A stretch of 64,000 nt of DNA from Pelagibacterium sp. 26DY04 (GCF_031202305.1 NZ_CP101731.1:2232001-2296000), one strand, 5' to 3'. Shown: positions 16,874 to 26,404, counted from the stretch's first letter. Numbers and translations are program-made. Notes: generated from the letters alone by a model not told the origin.

Positions 16874-17767
16874 CTAGGCCTGCTTGCGGGTTCGCGTGGT
16901 GCGCTTGGCCTTGGGCGCGGGTTCGGCCTCTATAGCCTTGTCCTTGGCCGTCTTTGCGGCGGGCGCGCGCTTGGACTTGCTTTCGGCCGGCGGCTTGGAC
17001 TGGCCGAGGCTGGCCTTGAGGGCGTCCATGAGGTTGATGACATTGCCGCGCTCGGGCGCGGCGGCAACCACGGGTTTGTGGCCCTTTAGCTTTTCCCGGA
17101 TCATCGCCATCAATGCGACCTCATAGCGATCCTCGTAGTTTCTGGGATCGAACTTGGTCTCCTTCTGCTCGATGAGGCGCTGAGCCAGATCGAGCATTTC
17201 GGCGTCTGGATCGCCTACGGGGATATTGCCGAAATATTCAGACGTGCCACGCACTTCGTTGGGATTGCGCAAGGTACACATGAACATGCCGGTTTCCCGC
17301 GCGCCGATGGTGACGACGCGCTCGCGGCTCGAGAGCACCAGGCGGGCGATGGCCACCTTGCCGGAGCGGCGCATAGCCTCGCGCAGGACAACGAAGGTTT
17401 CCTCGGCCAGCGCTCCATCGGGGGCGAGGTAGTACGGGGCATCGAGGTAGATGAGGTCGATTTCGTCCTCGTCGACGAAGGCTTCGATGTTCATCGTGTG
17501 GTTGGATTCGATCCTGACCGCTTCGAGGTCGCTGTCCTCGATGATCACGTATTGCTTGTCGTCATACTCATAGCCGCGCACGAGATCGCTGCGCTCGACA
17601 AGCCCCAGTTCGGGATCGACCGGCTTCATGTTGATCCGATTATGGGTGTCCTTGTGAAGCTGATTGAACGAAATGCGGTCCTTGGTGGTGGTGGCCGGGT
17701 ACAGCCGCACCGGGCAGCTCACCAGACTCAGCCTCAAATGACCCTTCCAACTGGCGCGCGGTGCCAT
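16874..17767 (-). CDS. ku: Ku DNA end-binding protein, copy 2
   Basis: A 297-residue second Ku. The core begins RASWKGHLRLSLVSCPVRLYP and includes RERVVTIGARETGMFMC; the tail (about 245-297) is Lys/Ala/Pro-rich (KSKRAPAAKTAKDKA). It differs clearly from copy 1 (for example DQLVPVRLYPA versus VAIPVELYSA at the N-terminus), so this is an ancient paralogue and not a recent duplication. It lies 30 bp downstream of ligD2. Two Ku proteins could form homo- or heterodimers with different end or stress specificity, as known for Sinorhizobium. Confidence 0.96.
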   Translation of the reverse strand: MAPRASWKGHLRLSLVSCPVRLYPATTTKDRISFNQLHKDTHNRINMKPVDPELGLVERSDLVRGYEYDDKQYVIIEDSDLEAVRIESNHTMNIEAFVDEDEIDLIYLDAPYYLAPDGALAEETFVVLREAMRRSGKVAIARLVLSSRERVVTIGARETGMFMCTLRNPNEVRGTSEYFGNIPVGDPDAEMLDLAQRLIEQKETKFDPRNYEDRYEVALMAMIREKLKGHKPVVAAAPERGNVINLMDALKASLGQSKPPAESKSKRAPAAKTAKDKAIEAEPAPKAKRTTRTRKQA

Positions 17768-17797
17768 GGCTCAAACTCCGATACTACACACAAACCA

Positions 17798-20203
17798 CTA
17801 TAGTCGTTCAGGCAAATCCCGTGCGGCGTTATTTATATCCGCCCATGGATCGCCAGCAGTCTCAAGAAGTCTTGGAAGTGTAGAATAGTTCAAATCCGTC
17901 GGAGCGTCGATAGACTCCAGATCCGACCAGCTTATGGGGGTCGAAGCGGGCATGTGGACACGGGCGCGGAGCGAATAAGCGGCGACGGCTGTGGACGTGC
18001 GGGCGTTGCGGTGGAAGTCGATGAAGATGCGGCCCTTGCGGTTTTCGGCACCCATGGTGGTGGTGAAGGTTTTCGGCTGGGCCGCCGCGATGCGGCCGGC
18101 GATCGACTTGCTCGCCGCATGCACCGGCTTCCAGCCGAGCCTGGGTGTGATGGGAACGACGATATGGACGCCGCTGCCGCCGGAGGTCTTGACGAAGGGC
18201 ATCAGCCCGACGGGCTCGAGTTCGCCACGAATGTGGATCGCGGCTTCGACCACCTCGCGCCACGCTACTCCTTCGCCCGGATCGAGATCGAAGACGATGC
18301 GGTCGGGTTTTTCGATATGGGGGGCCTTGCTGCCCCAGGCGTGGAATTCGACCACGCCGAACTGGGCGAGTGCGAGGTAAGCCCGGACGTCGGCGATCAC
18401 GAGATAGGAGCGCTCCTCGCCTTCCGAGTTCTTGATCTCGGCCGTCTGGAGCGTTGGCGGCATGCCGGTGAAGGCATGGCGTTGGAAGAAGCAATCGGCC
18501 GGTTTCGGTGATGGGCAGCGCAGCATCGAGACGGGCCGGCCAAGGATATGCGGCAGCATGAAATCGCCCACCGCCGCGTAATAGACGGCGATGTCGAGCT
18601 TGGTGGGGCCCGAACGTCCGAAAAGACGGCGCGTGGGATTGGTGACCCAGATGCCGGCGAGATCGGCATCGGTCACCAGCCGCTTGCGCTCGGCCACGGG
18701 GCCTGCGGTGAGCTCGGCTTCGCGCAGACTTTTGAAGACGGTGTGGCGCAGCATGCCATCGCGCGTGATGTCGCCATAGGTGACGTTGGCGATCAGGACC
18801 GGATCGACCCAGACGATGTCGCGCGGTGCGCCGGGCAATGGCTCGGCCTCGCCCAGCGCCTGGAGGCGAGGGTAGAGCGAGGAGAGCATTTCGGCATCAA
18901 AGCCGGTGCCCACCTTGCCGCGGTAGATGAGTTCGCCATCCACCCATTCACCCATGGCCAGGGAAGCCAGCCCTCCGGTTGCCTTGGAGCGGGTGAAGCC
19001 GGCAATGACGAAGCTGCCGATTTTCGGCGCCTTGGCCTTGAGCCAACTCTCGCTGCGGCCTGAGCGGTATTTGGCCTCGGCGCGTTTGGAGACCAGCCCT
19101 TCAAGACCGAGGTCGCTCACGCGCTCGAAAAGCTCGGTTGGATCGCCCTCTACGTGATCGCTGAAATGAATGGCCTGATTGCCGGCTACCAATGGCTGCA
19201 GCGCGCGCTTGCGATCGGAAAGCGTCGCCTGTGTCAGATCCCAGCCGTCGAGATACAGCAGATCGAAGGCATAGAAGACGAGCTTGCCGCCAGGGCCGGA
19301 TGAAAGCGCCTCCTGCAACCGGGAGAGACTGCTGACGCCCTTTGCGTCGAGCGCGACGATCTCGCCGTCCAGCACAGCGCTTTTGCAAGGGAGCGAAGGG
19401 AAGGCGTCGGGGAGGTCGCCATAGCGGTGCGTCCAATCCAGACCCGAGCGGGTGATGAGCTTTACCGAGCCGTTCTGCAAATAGGCGAGCGTGCGGTAGC
19501 CATCGAGCTTGATTTCATGCAGCCATTCACTGCCCAGCGGAGGCTTTGGGGTGGGCGAGGCAAGCTGAGGAGCGGTTACCGGCGGAAACGGTGCCTTGAC
19601 CGCACCCTTGATGCGGCTGGGTGGGCGGGGTTTTGCCGGCGGAGGTGGTGGGACGACGAGTTCTTCGATGCGGCGGCCGGTTTTGACGCTTTCGGGCCGC
19701 TCGGCAAGGATGTCTCGCGAGGGATTGGCGGCCTGATCGCGCTCCTTGAACAGAATCCAACCTTCCTTCTCATCCTTGTTCTTGAGCCGAGCCAGCATCC
19801 AGCCTCCCGACAGCTTCTCGCCCGCCAGCCGGAACTTGAAATTGCCGGTTTTGAGGCTCTTTTCGATATCATCCATCGGGGCCCAAACACCGCGATCCCA
19901 GACGATCATCGGGCCGCCGCCATACTCGCCCTCGGGGATCACGCCCTCGAAATCGGCATATTCGAGAGGGTGATCCTCGGTGCGGACGGCGTATCGCTTG
20001 TCTTCGGGATTAAGCGAGGGCCCTTTGGGCACGGCCCAACTGAGCAGGACACCATCATGCTCCAGACGCAAATCGTAATGGTCGGCGGTCGCCGAGTGCT
20101 TGTGAATGACGAAACGGTTGCCCGCGTCTGCTGACGGAAGGCCTTCCGGCTCCGGGCTGGAGCCGAAATTGCGCTTGCTGCGGTAGGTTTCGAGCTTCTT
20201 CAC
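17798..20203 (-). CDS. ligD: ATP-dependent DNA ligase D (NHEJ), copy 2
   Basis: An 801-residue LigD with the same domain order as copy 1: phosphoesterase (HYDLRLEHDGVLLSW), ligase (WLHEIKLDGYRTL; Lys adenylation site) and polymerase (EFHAWGSKAPHIEK; FDLDPGEGVAW). I chose GTG at 20203 as start. The longer frame to 20590 would overlap the aldolase gene, and its extra residues are unlike LigD. Sequence divergence from copy 1 is high throughout. It is the first gene of the ligD-ku-BRCT/TPR-hydrolase-xthA operon. Confidence 0.95.
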   Translation of the reverse strand: MKKLETYRSKRNFGSSPEPEGLPSADAGNRFVIHKHSATADHYDLRLEHDGVLLSWAVPKGPSLNPEDKRYAVRTEDHPLEYADFEGVIPEGEYGGGPMIVWDRGVWAPMDDIEKSLKTGNFKFRLAGEKLSGGWMLARLKNKDEKEGWILFKERDQAANPSRDILAERPESVKTGRRIEELVVPPPPPAKPRPPSRIKGAVKAPFPPVTAPQLASPTPKPPLGSEWLHEIKLDGYRTLAYLQNGSVKLITRSGLDWTHRYGDLPDAFPSLPCKSAVLDGEIVALDAKGVSSLSRLQEALSSGPGGKLVFYAFDLLYLDGWDLTQATLSDRKRALQPLVAGNQAIHFSDHVEGDPTELFERVSDLGLEGLVSKRAEAKYRSGRSESWLKAKAPKIGSFVIAGFTRSKATGGLASLAMGEWVDGELIYRGKVGTGFDAEMLSSLYPRLQALGEAEPLPGAPRDIVWVDPVLIANVTYGDITRDGMLRHTVFKSLREAELTAGPVAERKRLVTDADLAGIWVTNPTRRLFGRSGPTKLDIAVYYAAVGDFMLPHILGRPVSMLRCPSPKPADCFFQRHAFTGMPPTLQTAEIKNSEGEERSYLVIADVRAYLALAQFGVVEFHAWGSKAPHIEKPDRIVFDLDPGEGVAWREVVEAAIHIRGELEPVGLMPFVKTSGGSGVHIVVPITPRLGWKPVHAASKSIAGRIAAAQPKTFTTTMGAENRKGRIFIDFHRNARTSTAVAAYSLRARVHMPASTPISWSDLESIDAPTDLNYSTLPRLLETAGDPWADINNAARDLPERL

Positions 20204-20244
20204 AGCCCCATGATATGAAGGCGCTGGCGAAACGACAATCGGGC

Positions 20245-21171
20245 TTAGATAACGGCGCGCGGATCGTGCCGGGCGACGCGGGAGAGAAGATAATCCACCT
20301 CCTCGCGCGCCTTGGCAGTGAGCGCACCGGCAGGCTTGCGCTGGAGATCGGATGTGATCAGCCCACGCTTCTTGAGCACGTATTTGCGCACGGCGAGCCC
20401 CACGCCCTGCTGCTGCTCGTAGCGGATGAGCGGGAGATGGGCGTCGAACATATCGTGAGCCGCGTCGCGATTTCCGGCCGCCTGGAGCCGGACGATGTCG
20501 GCGAGCGCATCGGTGAAGGCGTAGCCGGTCATCGCGCCGTCGGCGCCGCGCTCGCATTCGAAATCGAGGAACAATCCGCCATTGCCGCAAAGGATCGAGA
20601 TCTCGCGCATGCTGCCCTCTCCCTGGAACTTGCGCAGGGCGCTGATCTTTTCAAGCCCCGGCCAATCCTCATGCTTGAGCATGACGCAGGAGAGATGGGC
20701 GTTGACGATGTCGCGGATGACTGCAGGGGTCATGACGACGGTGAGGGTAAGCGGGTAATCCTGGATGACGAAGGGAATGTCCTCGCCGATCGCTTCGACG
20801 GCGGAGGCGTAGTAGCCTCTGATCTGGTCGTCGGTGCGCAGGTTGGACGGCGGGGCGATCATGACACCGGCCGCGCCCAAATCCATCGATTCACGCGCCA
20901 GGCGCCGCATGGCGGCAAAGCCGGGAGCGGAAACGCCAACGATGATCGGGAGTTTGGAACGCCCGACCACCTGCCGCACGATGCCCAGCGATTCCTCATA
21001 TTCGAGCTTGGGCGCCTCCCCCATGATCCCCAGGATGGTGATGCCGGTGGCACCGGCCTCCGCATAGAAATCCGTCAGCCGATCGACCGATTTCGTGTCG
21101 ACGGAAAAATCGTCGAGAAAGGGCGTGGTGGCGATGGCGTAAACGCCATTGGCAGTGTGGTTGAGCGGCAT
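20245..21171 (-). CDS. Dihydrodipicolinate synthase/N-acetylneuraminate lyase-family aldolase
   Basis: A 308-residue class I aldolase-family TIM barrel. GVYAIATTPF opens the protein, GITILGIMGEAPKLEYEE is the substrate-carboxylate region (normally GTTGE), the catalytic Tyr is in VIQDYPL and the Schiff-base Lys in CVMLKHEDWPG. The start at 21171 avoids overlap with the RraA gene, whose stop ends 2 bp upstream. The family cleaves or makes 2-keto acids. Being last in the sugar-acid operon, it probably cleaves or dehydrates a 2-keto-3-deoxy acid. It is unlikely to be the lysine-pathway DapA, given its context. Confidence 0.85.
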   Translation of the reverse strand: MPLNHTANGVYAIATTPFLDDFSVDTKSVDRLTDFYAEAGATGITILGIMGEAPKLEYEESLGIVRQVVGRSKLPIIVGVSAPGFAAMRRLARESMDLGAAGVMIAPPSNLRTDDQIRGYYASAVEAIGEDIPFVIQDYPLTLTVVMTPAVIRDIVNAHLSCVMLKHEDWPGLEKISALRKFQGEGSMREISILCGNGGLFLDFECERGADGAMTGYAFTDALADIVRLQAAGNRDAAHDMFDAHLPLIRYEQQQGVGLAVRKYVLKKRGLITSDLQRKPAGALTAKAREEVDYLLSRVARHDPRAVI

Positions 21172-21173
21172 GG

Positions 21174-21878
21174 TCAGGACTTGGCCTTGAACTCTTGATA
21201 GCGCTTCTTGGTTTCCTCGTTCATCGGGTAGAGCCCCGGCAGCGGCACCCCGCGATCGACCTCGGTCATGATCCATGCTTCCATGGCTTCCTGTTCCGGC
21301 GCTTCGGCCAGGACTTCTTCCAGCAACGCCTGAGGGATCACGACCGCGCCATCGTCGTCAACGACAATCGTATCGCCGGGAATGACGGCGACGCCGCCGC
21401 AACCGATGGTTTCCTGCCAGCCCACGAAGGTGAGGCCCGCCACCGACGGCGGCGCGGAAACGCCGTTGCACCAGACCGGAAGATTGGTGGAATGAACGCC
21501 GGCGGCGTCGCGCATCACGCCATCGGTGATGAGCGCGGCGACGCCCTTCTTGGCCATGCGGAAGCAGAGGATGTCGCCGAAGATACCGGCATCCGAGACT
21601 CCCATGGCATCGGCGACGACCACCGCGCCCTCGGGCATGTCCTCAATGGCGGCGCGGGTGGAGATGGGCGAACCCCAGCTTGCGGGCGTGGCAAGATCCT
21701 CGCGGGCCGGCACGAAGCGCAAAGTGAAGGCCGGGCCGACAATGCGCGGCATGCCAGCGCGGATCGGCTTGGCGTTGCGGATCCACACATTGCGCAGGCC
21801 CTTTTTGAGCAGCACCGTGGTGAGGGTTGCCGTCGACACGCCCTTGAGCGTTTCGATCGCTTTGGCATCCAAAGTCAT
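21174..21878 (-). CDS. RraA/HMG-CHA-aldolase-family protein
   Basis: A 234-residue protein of the RraA-like (former methyltransferase-like) family, which includes divalent-metal-dependent pyruvate aldolases and oxaloacetate decarboxylases. Motifs: GPAFTLRF, GDILCFRMAKKGVAALITDGVMRD (core ALITDGVMRD with the catalytic Arg-Asp pair) and IVVDDDGAVVIP. It lies 11 bp after the SDR gene and 2 bp before the DapA-like gene. In a sugar-acid cluster a pyruvate-yielding aldolase step is the best fit, although RNase E inhibition by distant RraA shows family function varies. Confidence 0.83.
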   Translation of the reverse strand: MTLDAKAIETLKGVSTATLTTVLLKKGLRNVWIRNAKPIRAGMPRIVGPAFTLRFVPAREDLATPASWGSPISTRAAIEDMPEGAVVVADAMGVSDAGIFGDILCFRMAKKGVAALITDGVMRDAAGVHSTNLPVWCNGVSAPPSVAGLTFVGWQETIGCGGVAVIPGDTIVVDDDGAVVIPQALLEEVLAEAPEQEAMEAWIMTEVDRGVPLPGLYPMNEETKKRYQEFKAKS

Positions 21879-21889
21879 CTGATGTTCTC

Positions 21890-22675
21890 CTAGATGCTGG
21901 GAATCAATCCGCCATCCACGCGGATGACCGAGCCGGTGAGATAGGAAGCGCGCTGGCTGGCGAGGAAGGTGACCACGTCTCCATACTCAGCCGGATCGCC
22001 ATATCGGCCCAGTGGGATCGAGCCGGTGCTTTCGGCGGAGACGTCCTCGACCGCCCTGCCCTCGCGCTTGGCCTTCTGTTCGTCGAGGAACTTGATGCGG
22101 CCGGTCGCGATGCGGCCGGGGAGCACGATATTGGAGGTGATGCCGTCGCGCCCGACTTCGCGGGCCAGAGTCTTGGACCAGCCGACGAGCGACAGGCGCA
22201 GGGCGTTCGAGATACCCAGATTGGGGATCGGAGCGACGACGCCGGACGAGGTCGAGGTGACGATGCGGCCCCATTTGCGCTCGCGCATGCCGGGAAGAAC
22301 AGCATCGGTGATGGCGATCACCGAGACAACCATGGAGCGGAAATGCTTTTCCCAATCCTCGGGCGCCTGCCCCGCGGCAGGTGTCGGCGGGGGCCCGCCG
22401 GTGTTGTTGACGAGGATATCGACCGGGCCAAGATCGGCTTCGATGGCAGCAATATTGTCGCCGATCACCGAGAGATCGGCCAAATCCCAAACCCAGGCCT
22501 TTGCCTTGCCTCCCGCTCCGGCAATGGCATCGACCGTCGCCTGTGCTGCATCGGCATTGATATCGGCCACGGCAATTTTGGCGCCCTCGGCTGCAAGCGT
22601 TCGCGCGATGGCGCCGCCAAGCCCGCCGCCAGCGCCGAACACCAGGGCGGTTTTGTCTGCAATTCCTAGATCCAT
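21890..22675 (-). CDS. SDR-family protein lacking the usual Tyr-x3-Lys pair
   Basis: A 261-residue short-chain dehydrogenase-like protein. The cofactor motif is GAGGGLGGAIA (11-21), with NNTGGPPPTPA at about 89-99, TSTSSGVV giving the Ser, and the C-terminal RVDGGLIPSI. Where Tyr-x3-Lys should be, the sequence reads LGISNALRLSLVGWSK, so the canonical catalytic pair is absent; the normal YxxxK positions are N-A-L-R-L. Related proteins with this SNALR variant exist in proteobacterial catabolic clusters. It may bind cofactor with altered chemistry. It is in the operon with RraA and the aldolase. Confidence 0.82.
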   Translation of the reverse strand: MDLGIADKTALVFGAGGGLGGAIARTLAAEGAKIAVADINADAAQATVDAIAGAGGKAKAWVWDLADLSVIGDNIAAIEADLGPVDILVNNTGGPPPTPAAGQAPEDWEKHFRSMVVSVIAITDAVLPGMRERKWGRIVTSTSSGVVAPIPNLGISNALRLSLVGWSKTLAREVGRDGITSNIVLPGRIATGRIKFLDEQKAKREGRAVEDVSAESTGSIPLGRYGDPAEYGDVVTFLASQRASYLTGSVIRVDGGLIPSI

Positions 22676-22755
22676 GAACTCCCTCCTTGCGGGCGCATCT
22701 TGCCCGAGTGGGAGCTAAAGAAAACAAGCGCAAAGCTTGATTGAGAACAAAGAAA

Positions 22756-23640
22756 TTATTTGTTCTCGACCGGCGCCGGGATGGACTCGATGGCATCGAG
22801 AACCACATCGATGAGGCGACCGGCGGGAGAGCTTTGCGGCCAAAGCAAGCCGATGGCGCGCACCGGACGCGGCGCGGGCACAGGCAGACGGATGAGCGAG
22901 CTTGCCTCGTCCCAGGGTGTCGACCAATCGGGAATGAGGGAGACGCCGAGCCCCGAGCGGACCATTACCGCGATGGCGTCGAGGGAATCGAGTTCGAAAC
23001 GCTCATTGGGCTTGATCTCGACGTCGCGCAGATACTGGTCGGGCAGCCGCCCGCCCCAATTGTTGCGGTCGTAGCGGATGAAGGGCTCCGATCGCAGGAG
23101 CGCCAGCGGGTCGGCCCTGGCGTGCTCGGGCCGGCACAGGACAACAAGGGGTTCTTTACGCAACGTCTTCCAGCGCAAGGATTTGGCGATTTCGAAAGGT
23201 GGCTCGACAAGCAGCGCCGCATCGATCTTGCCGTCGAGCAGGGCGCGGTAGAGATCGTTGGAGGTTCCGGGGAGCAGGAAGGCGTTGACGGCGGGGGCCG
23301 TCGTGCTCATCGACCGCAAAGCTTCGGGCAGAATCCCCGTCAGCGCAGTGGAAATGGCACCGAGCCGAATGTCGCCGGCAACATTGTCGAGCTGGGCAAG
23401 GCTCGACAGCGAGCGGATATCGACAAGGATTTCGCGGCCCTTTTCGAGGATGGCATGACCTGCCTGGGTGGGTTTGACGCGGCGACCGGCGCGGATCAGC
23501 AATTGCGCCCCCACCTCCTCCTCGAGCGCCTGCATGCGTTGCGCGACCGCGACCGGCGTTATGCCCAGCCGGCGCGACGCCTCGGCCAGCGAGCCCAGTT
23601 CGGCCACCAGGACGAATGTTTCAAGAAACCGTGTTTCCAT
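22756..23640 (-). CDS. LysR-family transcriptional regulator
   Basis: A 294-residue LysR protein. The winged helix is at about 1-60 (FLETFVLVAELGSLAEASRR; ITPVAVAQRMQALEEE). The effector-binding domain covers about 90-290 (LGAISTALTGILPEALRS). The start at METRF overlaps the lhgO stop by 20 bp; an alternative ATG is 9 bp upstream. It lies between lhgO and the SDR in the same direction. LysR genes usually act on a neighbouring promoter, so the 80-bp gap before the SDR gene is the likely target. The effector is probably a pathway acid. Confidence 0.88.
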   Translation of the reverse strand: METRFLETFVLVAELGSLAEASRRLGITPVAVAQRMQALEEEVGAQLLIRAGRRVKPTQAGHAILEKGREILVDIRSLSSLAQLDNVAGDIRLGAISTALTGILPEALRSMSTTAPAVNAFLLPGTSNDLYRALLDGKIDAALLVEPPFEIAKSLRWKTLRKEPLVVLCRPEHARADPLALLRSEPFIRYDRNNWGGRLPDQYLRDVEIKPNERFELDSLDAIAVMVRSGLGVSLIPDWSTPWDEASSLIRLPVPAPRPVRAIGLLWPQSSPAGRLIDVVLDAIESIPAPVENK

Positions 23641-24847
23641 GCCCCTCACCTTCGCGCGCCCCGACCAGCCGGTCGACGATCATGCTGGCGATCGGCATTG
23701 CCGAGGTGGCGGCTGGCGAGGGAGCGTTGCAGACATGGAGCATACGCTGCGATTGCAGAAAGAGGAAATCGTGAACCAGCGTTCCGTCATCGAGGATCGC
23801 CTGGGCCCGGATACCGGCACCGGGCTCGCCCAGATCGTCAAGCGTGAGGCTGGGGCAGTATTTTCGGCATTCCTCGAGATAGTGGCGGCGCAGGAGCGAA
23901 TTGCGGAATTCGCTGATCCCGGATTTGAGGTTGTTGCGCGCCATGCGCCAGAAGCCTGGATGGCTGACCAGAGAGGCGACATCGGAAAGATTGGTGCTGC
24001 CCTTTTTGTAGCCTTCGCGGGAAAAGCCTAGCACGGCATTGGGCCCGACGGTGACGCGGCCATCGATGGTGCGGGTGAGATGTATGCCGAGGAACGGCAG
24101 GTCCGGGTCCGGCACCGGGTAGATCAGGTGCTTGACAATGTTCGATTTGGCGCGCGGCAGGGTGTAATATTCGCCACGGAACGGAACGATGCGGTGCCGC
24201 ACATCCATGCCGGCGAGCCGGGCGATCCTATCCGATTGCAGACCGGCGCAACCAACAAGCATTTCGGCCGTGACGGTGCCGCCGTCCTGGGTGCGGATGT
24301 GGACGGATTGGCCCTCTTCGGTGATGGCCGTGACCTGGGTGCCGAGCCTGATTTCCGCTCCGCGCTCGGCCAGCTTCGCCGCCATCACCTCGCATACCTT
24401 GCGATAATCGACGATGCCGGTCGCGTGGACCAGCAAGGCGCCGAGGCCGGCGATATTGGGCTCGAGCCCGCGCAGGCGCACGGCGGAGACGGTTTCGAAG
24501 GAGATGTCATTGTCGCGCGCGCGATTTTCGAGGCCGGCCAGGCGTTCGAGTTCGAGCGGATTGGTGGCGACCAACAGCTTGCCGCAGGTTTCGAACGGGA
24601 TGGAATTGTCGCGGCAGAAGGCCTTGGTGGCCTCCGCGCCGGCGCGGCAGAGACCGGCCTTGAGCGAACCAGGCTGGTAGTAGATGCCAGCGTGGATGAC
24701 GCCGGAATTGTGCCCGGTCTGATGGGTGGCGACGGCCCGCTCCTTTTCCAGCACAAGGATGCGCGCGCCAGGATCGCGCTCGGTCAATTCCAAAGCCGTC
24801 GCGAGACCGACGATACCGCCACCGATGACGCAATAGGTATAGTTCAT
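23621..24847 (-). CDS. lhgO: L-2-hydroxyglutarate oxidase (LhgO-type FAD oxidoreductase)
   Basis: A 408-residue FAD enzyme. The dinucleotide motif is VIGGGIVGLATALEL (6-20), followed by QTGHNSGVIHAGIYY, a signature of the LhgO/L2HGDH family, and GCAGLQSDRIARLAG with FRGEYYTL further on. LhgO oxidises L-2-hydroxyglutarate to 2-oxoglutarate and passes electrons to the quinone pool. Here it sits beside a TctA permease and a sugar-acid pathway, so its hydroxyacid substrate could be a pathway intermediate instead. The family call is strong, the substrate less so. Confidence 0.88.
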   Translation of the reverse strand: MNYTYCVIGGGIVGLATALELTERDPGARILVLEKERAVATHQTGHNSGVIHAGIYYQPGSLKAGLCRAGAEATKAFCRDNSIPFETCGKLLVATNPLELERLAGLENRARDNDISFETVSAVRLRGLEPNIAGLGALLVHATGIVDYRKVCEVMAAKLAERGAEIRLGTQVTAITEEGQSVHIRTQDGGTVTAEMLVGCAGLQSDRIARLAGMDVRHRIVPFRGEYYTLPRAKSNIVKHLIYPVPDPDLPFLGIHLTRTIDGRVTVGPNAVLGFSREGYKKGSTNLSDVASLVSHPGFWRMARNNLKSGISEFRNSLLRRHYLEECRKYCPSLTLDDLGEPGAGIRAQAILDDGTLVHDFLFLQSQRMLHVCNAPSPAATSAMPIASMIVDRLVGAREGEGHGNTVS

Positions 24848-24874
24848 GTTCGTTCGGTTTTTCTTTTTCAGAGA

Positions 24875-26389
24875 TCAGGATGACGATGATTCTTCGAGCA
24901 ATGCGTTAGGCTTTCGCCCCATCATCCGGCGCGCGATCGGAAAGGCGATGACCAGGATGGTGAGGATAAAGAGCGCAAGCGCAATGGGTCTTTCGATGAA
25001 GACCGTAAGGTCGCCTTGCGACTGGATCATCGTGCGCCGGATGTTGCGCTCGAGCATCGGCCCGAGGATGAGGCCGAGGACGAGCGGGACCGGCGGATAG
25101 TCGAGCTTGATAAGGATCAGCCCGAAGATCGCCGCGACCAGCGCGATGGTGAGCCCCGTCATCGAATAGTCGATGGCAAAGACGCCGAAGGCGACGATGG
25201 CAAAGACGATGGGGTAGAGAATGGCGGTCGCGATGAACAGCAGCGCGGCGAGCATCGGGGTCAACAGCAGGGTGAGAAACACCAGCATCAGGTTGCCGAT
25301 CCAGAAGCTGCCGAACACCGCCCAGATGAAATCGCCATTGTTGACGAATAGCAGCGGGCCAGGTTGGAGGCCGAGCATGAGGAGGCCTGCCATCATCACC
25401 GCCGTGGTCGCCGAGCCGGGGATGCCCAGAGTGAAGAGCGGGATCATGGAGGCGTAGGACGCGCTGTTGTTGGCCGATTCCGGCGCGGCGATTCCCTGGA
25501 CGATGCCGGTGCCGTATTTCTCGGGAGTCTTGGACATGCGCTTGGAGCTGGCATAGGCCATCATTGTCGCCGCTGTCGCGCCGATGCCGGGAAGAACGCC
25601 GACGAAAAAGCCGGTGACCGCTCCCTGCAGGAGATCCTTCCAGGACTGGATGGCGTCCTTGATGCGGGGGAACAGGCTCGAAAACCGGAACTTGGCGAGA
25701 CCGGTCGTGACGTTCTCGTTGAGGCTGGTGAACATGGCGGTGAGGCCGAAAAGCCCGACAGCGACGACGGAGAAATCGATGCCGTCGAAAAGCTCCATCG
25801 ATCCGAAGGTGAAGCGGATGGGGCCGGCGATGGGATCGAGGCCGATCATGCCCACCCAGAACCCGATGGCGAGCGCGACAAAGCCCTTTATGGGGTTGCG
25901 ACCGCCAAGGACGCTCACCAGCGAAAGGGCGAAAACCATCATGGCAGTCATCTCGGTGGGGCCGAAGGCCAGAGCGGCGCTGGCGATGGGCACCGAGAAG
26001 GTCACGAGACCGAGAAGACCGATCAGGCCGCCGACAAAGGAGGCGAAAACGCTCATCCCCAGAGCGCGTCCGGCCTCGCCGTTCTTGGCCATGGGATAGC
26101 CATCCATCACGGTCATGACCGATGGCGGATCGCCCGGTATGCCCAGGAGGATGGAGGTGACGGCACCGCCAAACATCGAGCCGTAATAGATGCCGGCAAG
26201 GCAGGCCAGAGCGGGCACGCCGCCGAGACTGACGGCGACCGGCAGCATGATGGCGACGCCAGCCGAAGGGCCGAGGCCGGGCAAGGCGCCGATGAGAAGA
26301 CCGATGATCACCCCGAAAAGAGTTGCCAACAGAGTCGTGGGGGTGATGGCCTGTAAGATGCCGTCAAAGAGAAGTGGAAAAACGTCCAT
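24875..26389 (-). CDS. tctA: Tripartite tricarboxylate transporter large permease TctA, set 1
   Basis: A 504-residue TctA permease with about 11-12 hydrophobic helices. Family signatures: GALPGLGPSAGVAIMLP near residue 39, YYGSMFGGAVTSILLGIPGDPPSVMTVMDGYP near 70-100 (core SILLGIPGDPPS) and LPGIGATAATMMAY. It forms the membrane channel of a TTT system driven by the sodium or proton gradient. It is last of the tctC-tctB-tctA trio and is followed by lhgO, so uptake of a carboxylated substrate feeds this operon. Confidence 0.95.
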   Translation of the reverse strand: MDVFPLLFDGILQAITPTTLLATLFGVIIGLLIGALPGLGPSAGVAIMLPVAVSLGGVPALACLAGIYYGSMFGGAVTSILLGIPGDPPSVMTVMDGYPMAKNGEAGRALGMSVFASFVGGLIGLLGLVTFSVPIASAALAFGPTEMTAMMVFALSLVSVLGGRNPIKGFVALAIGFWVGMIGLDPIAGPIRFTFGSMELFDGIDFSVVAVGLFGLTAMFTSLNENVTTGLAKFRFSSLFPRIKDAIQSWKDLLQGAVTGFFVGVLPGIGATAATMMAYASSKRMSKTPEKYGTGIVQGIAAPESANNSASYASMIPLFTLGIPGSATTAVMMAGLLMLGLQPGPLLFVNNGDFIWAVFGSFWIGNLMLVFLTLLLTPMLAALLFIATAILYPIVFAIVAFGVFAIDYSMTGLTIALVAAIFGLILIKLDYPPVPLVLGLILGPMLERNIRRTMIQSQGDLTVFIERPIALALFILTILVIAFPIARRMMGRKPNALLEESSSS

Positions 26390-26404
26390 TATGACCTCCC
26401 TGCC

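Noticed and set aside
17768..17797. GATACTA near the ku2 start as a seventh operator
   Set aside because: Only half of the palindrome is present and the context (repair operon) does not fit.
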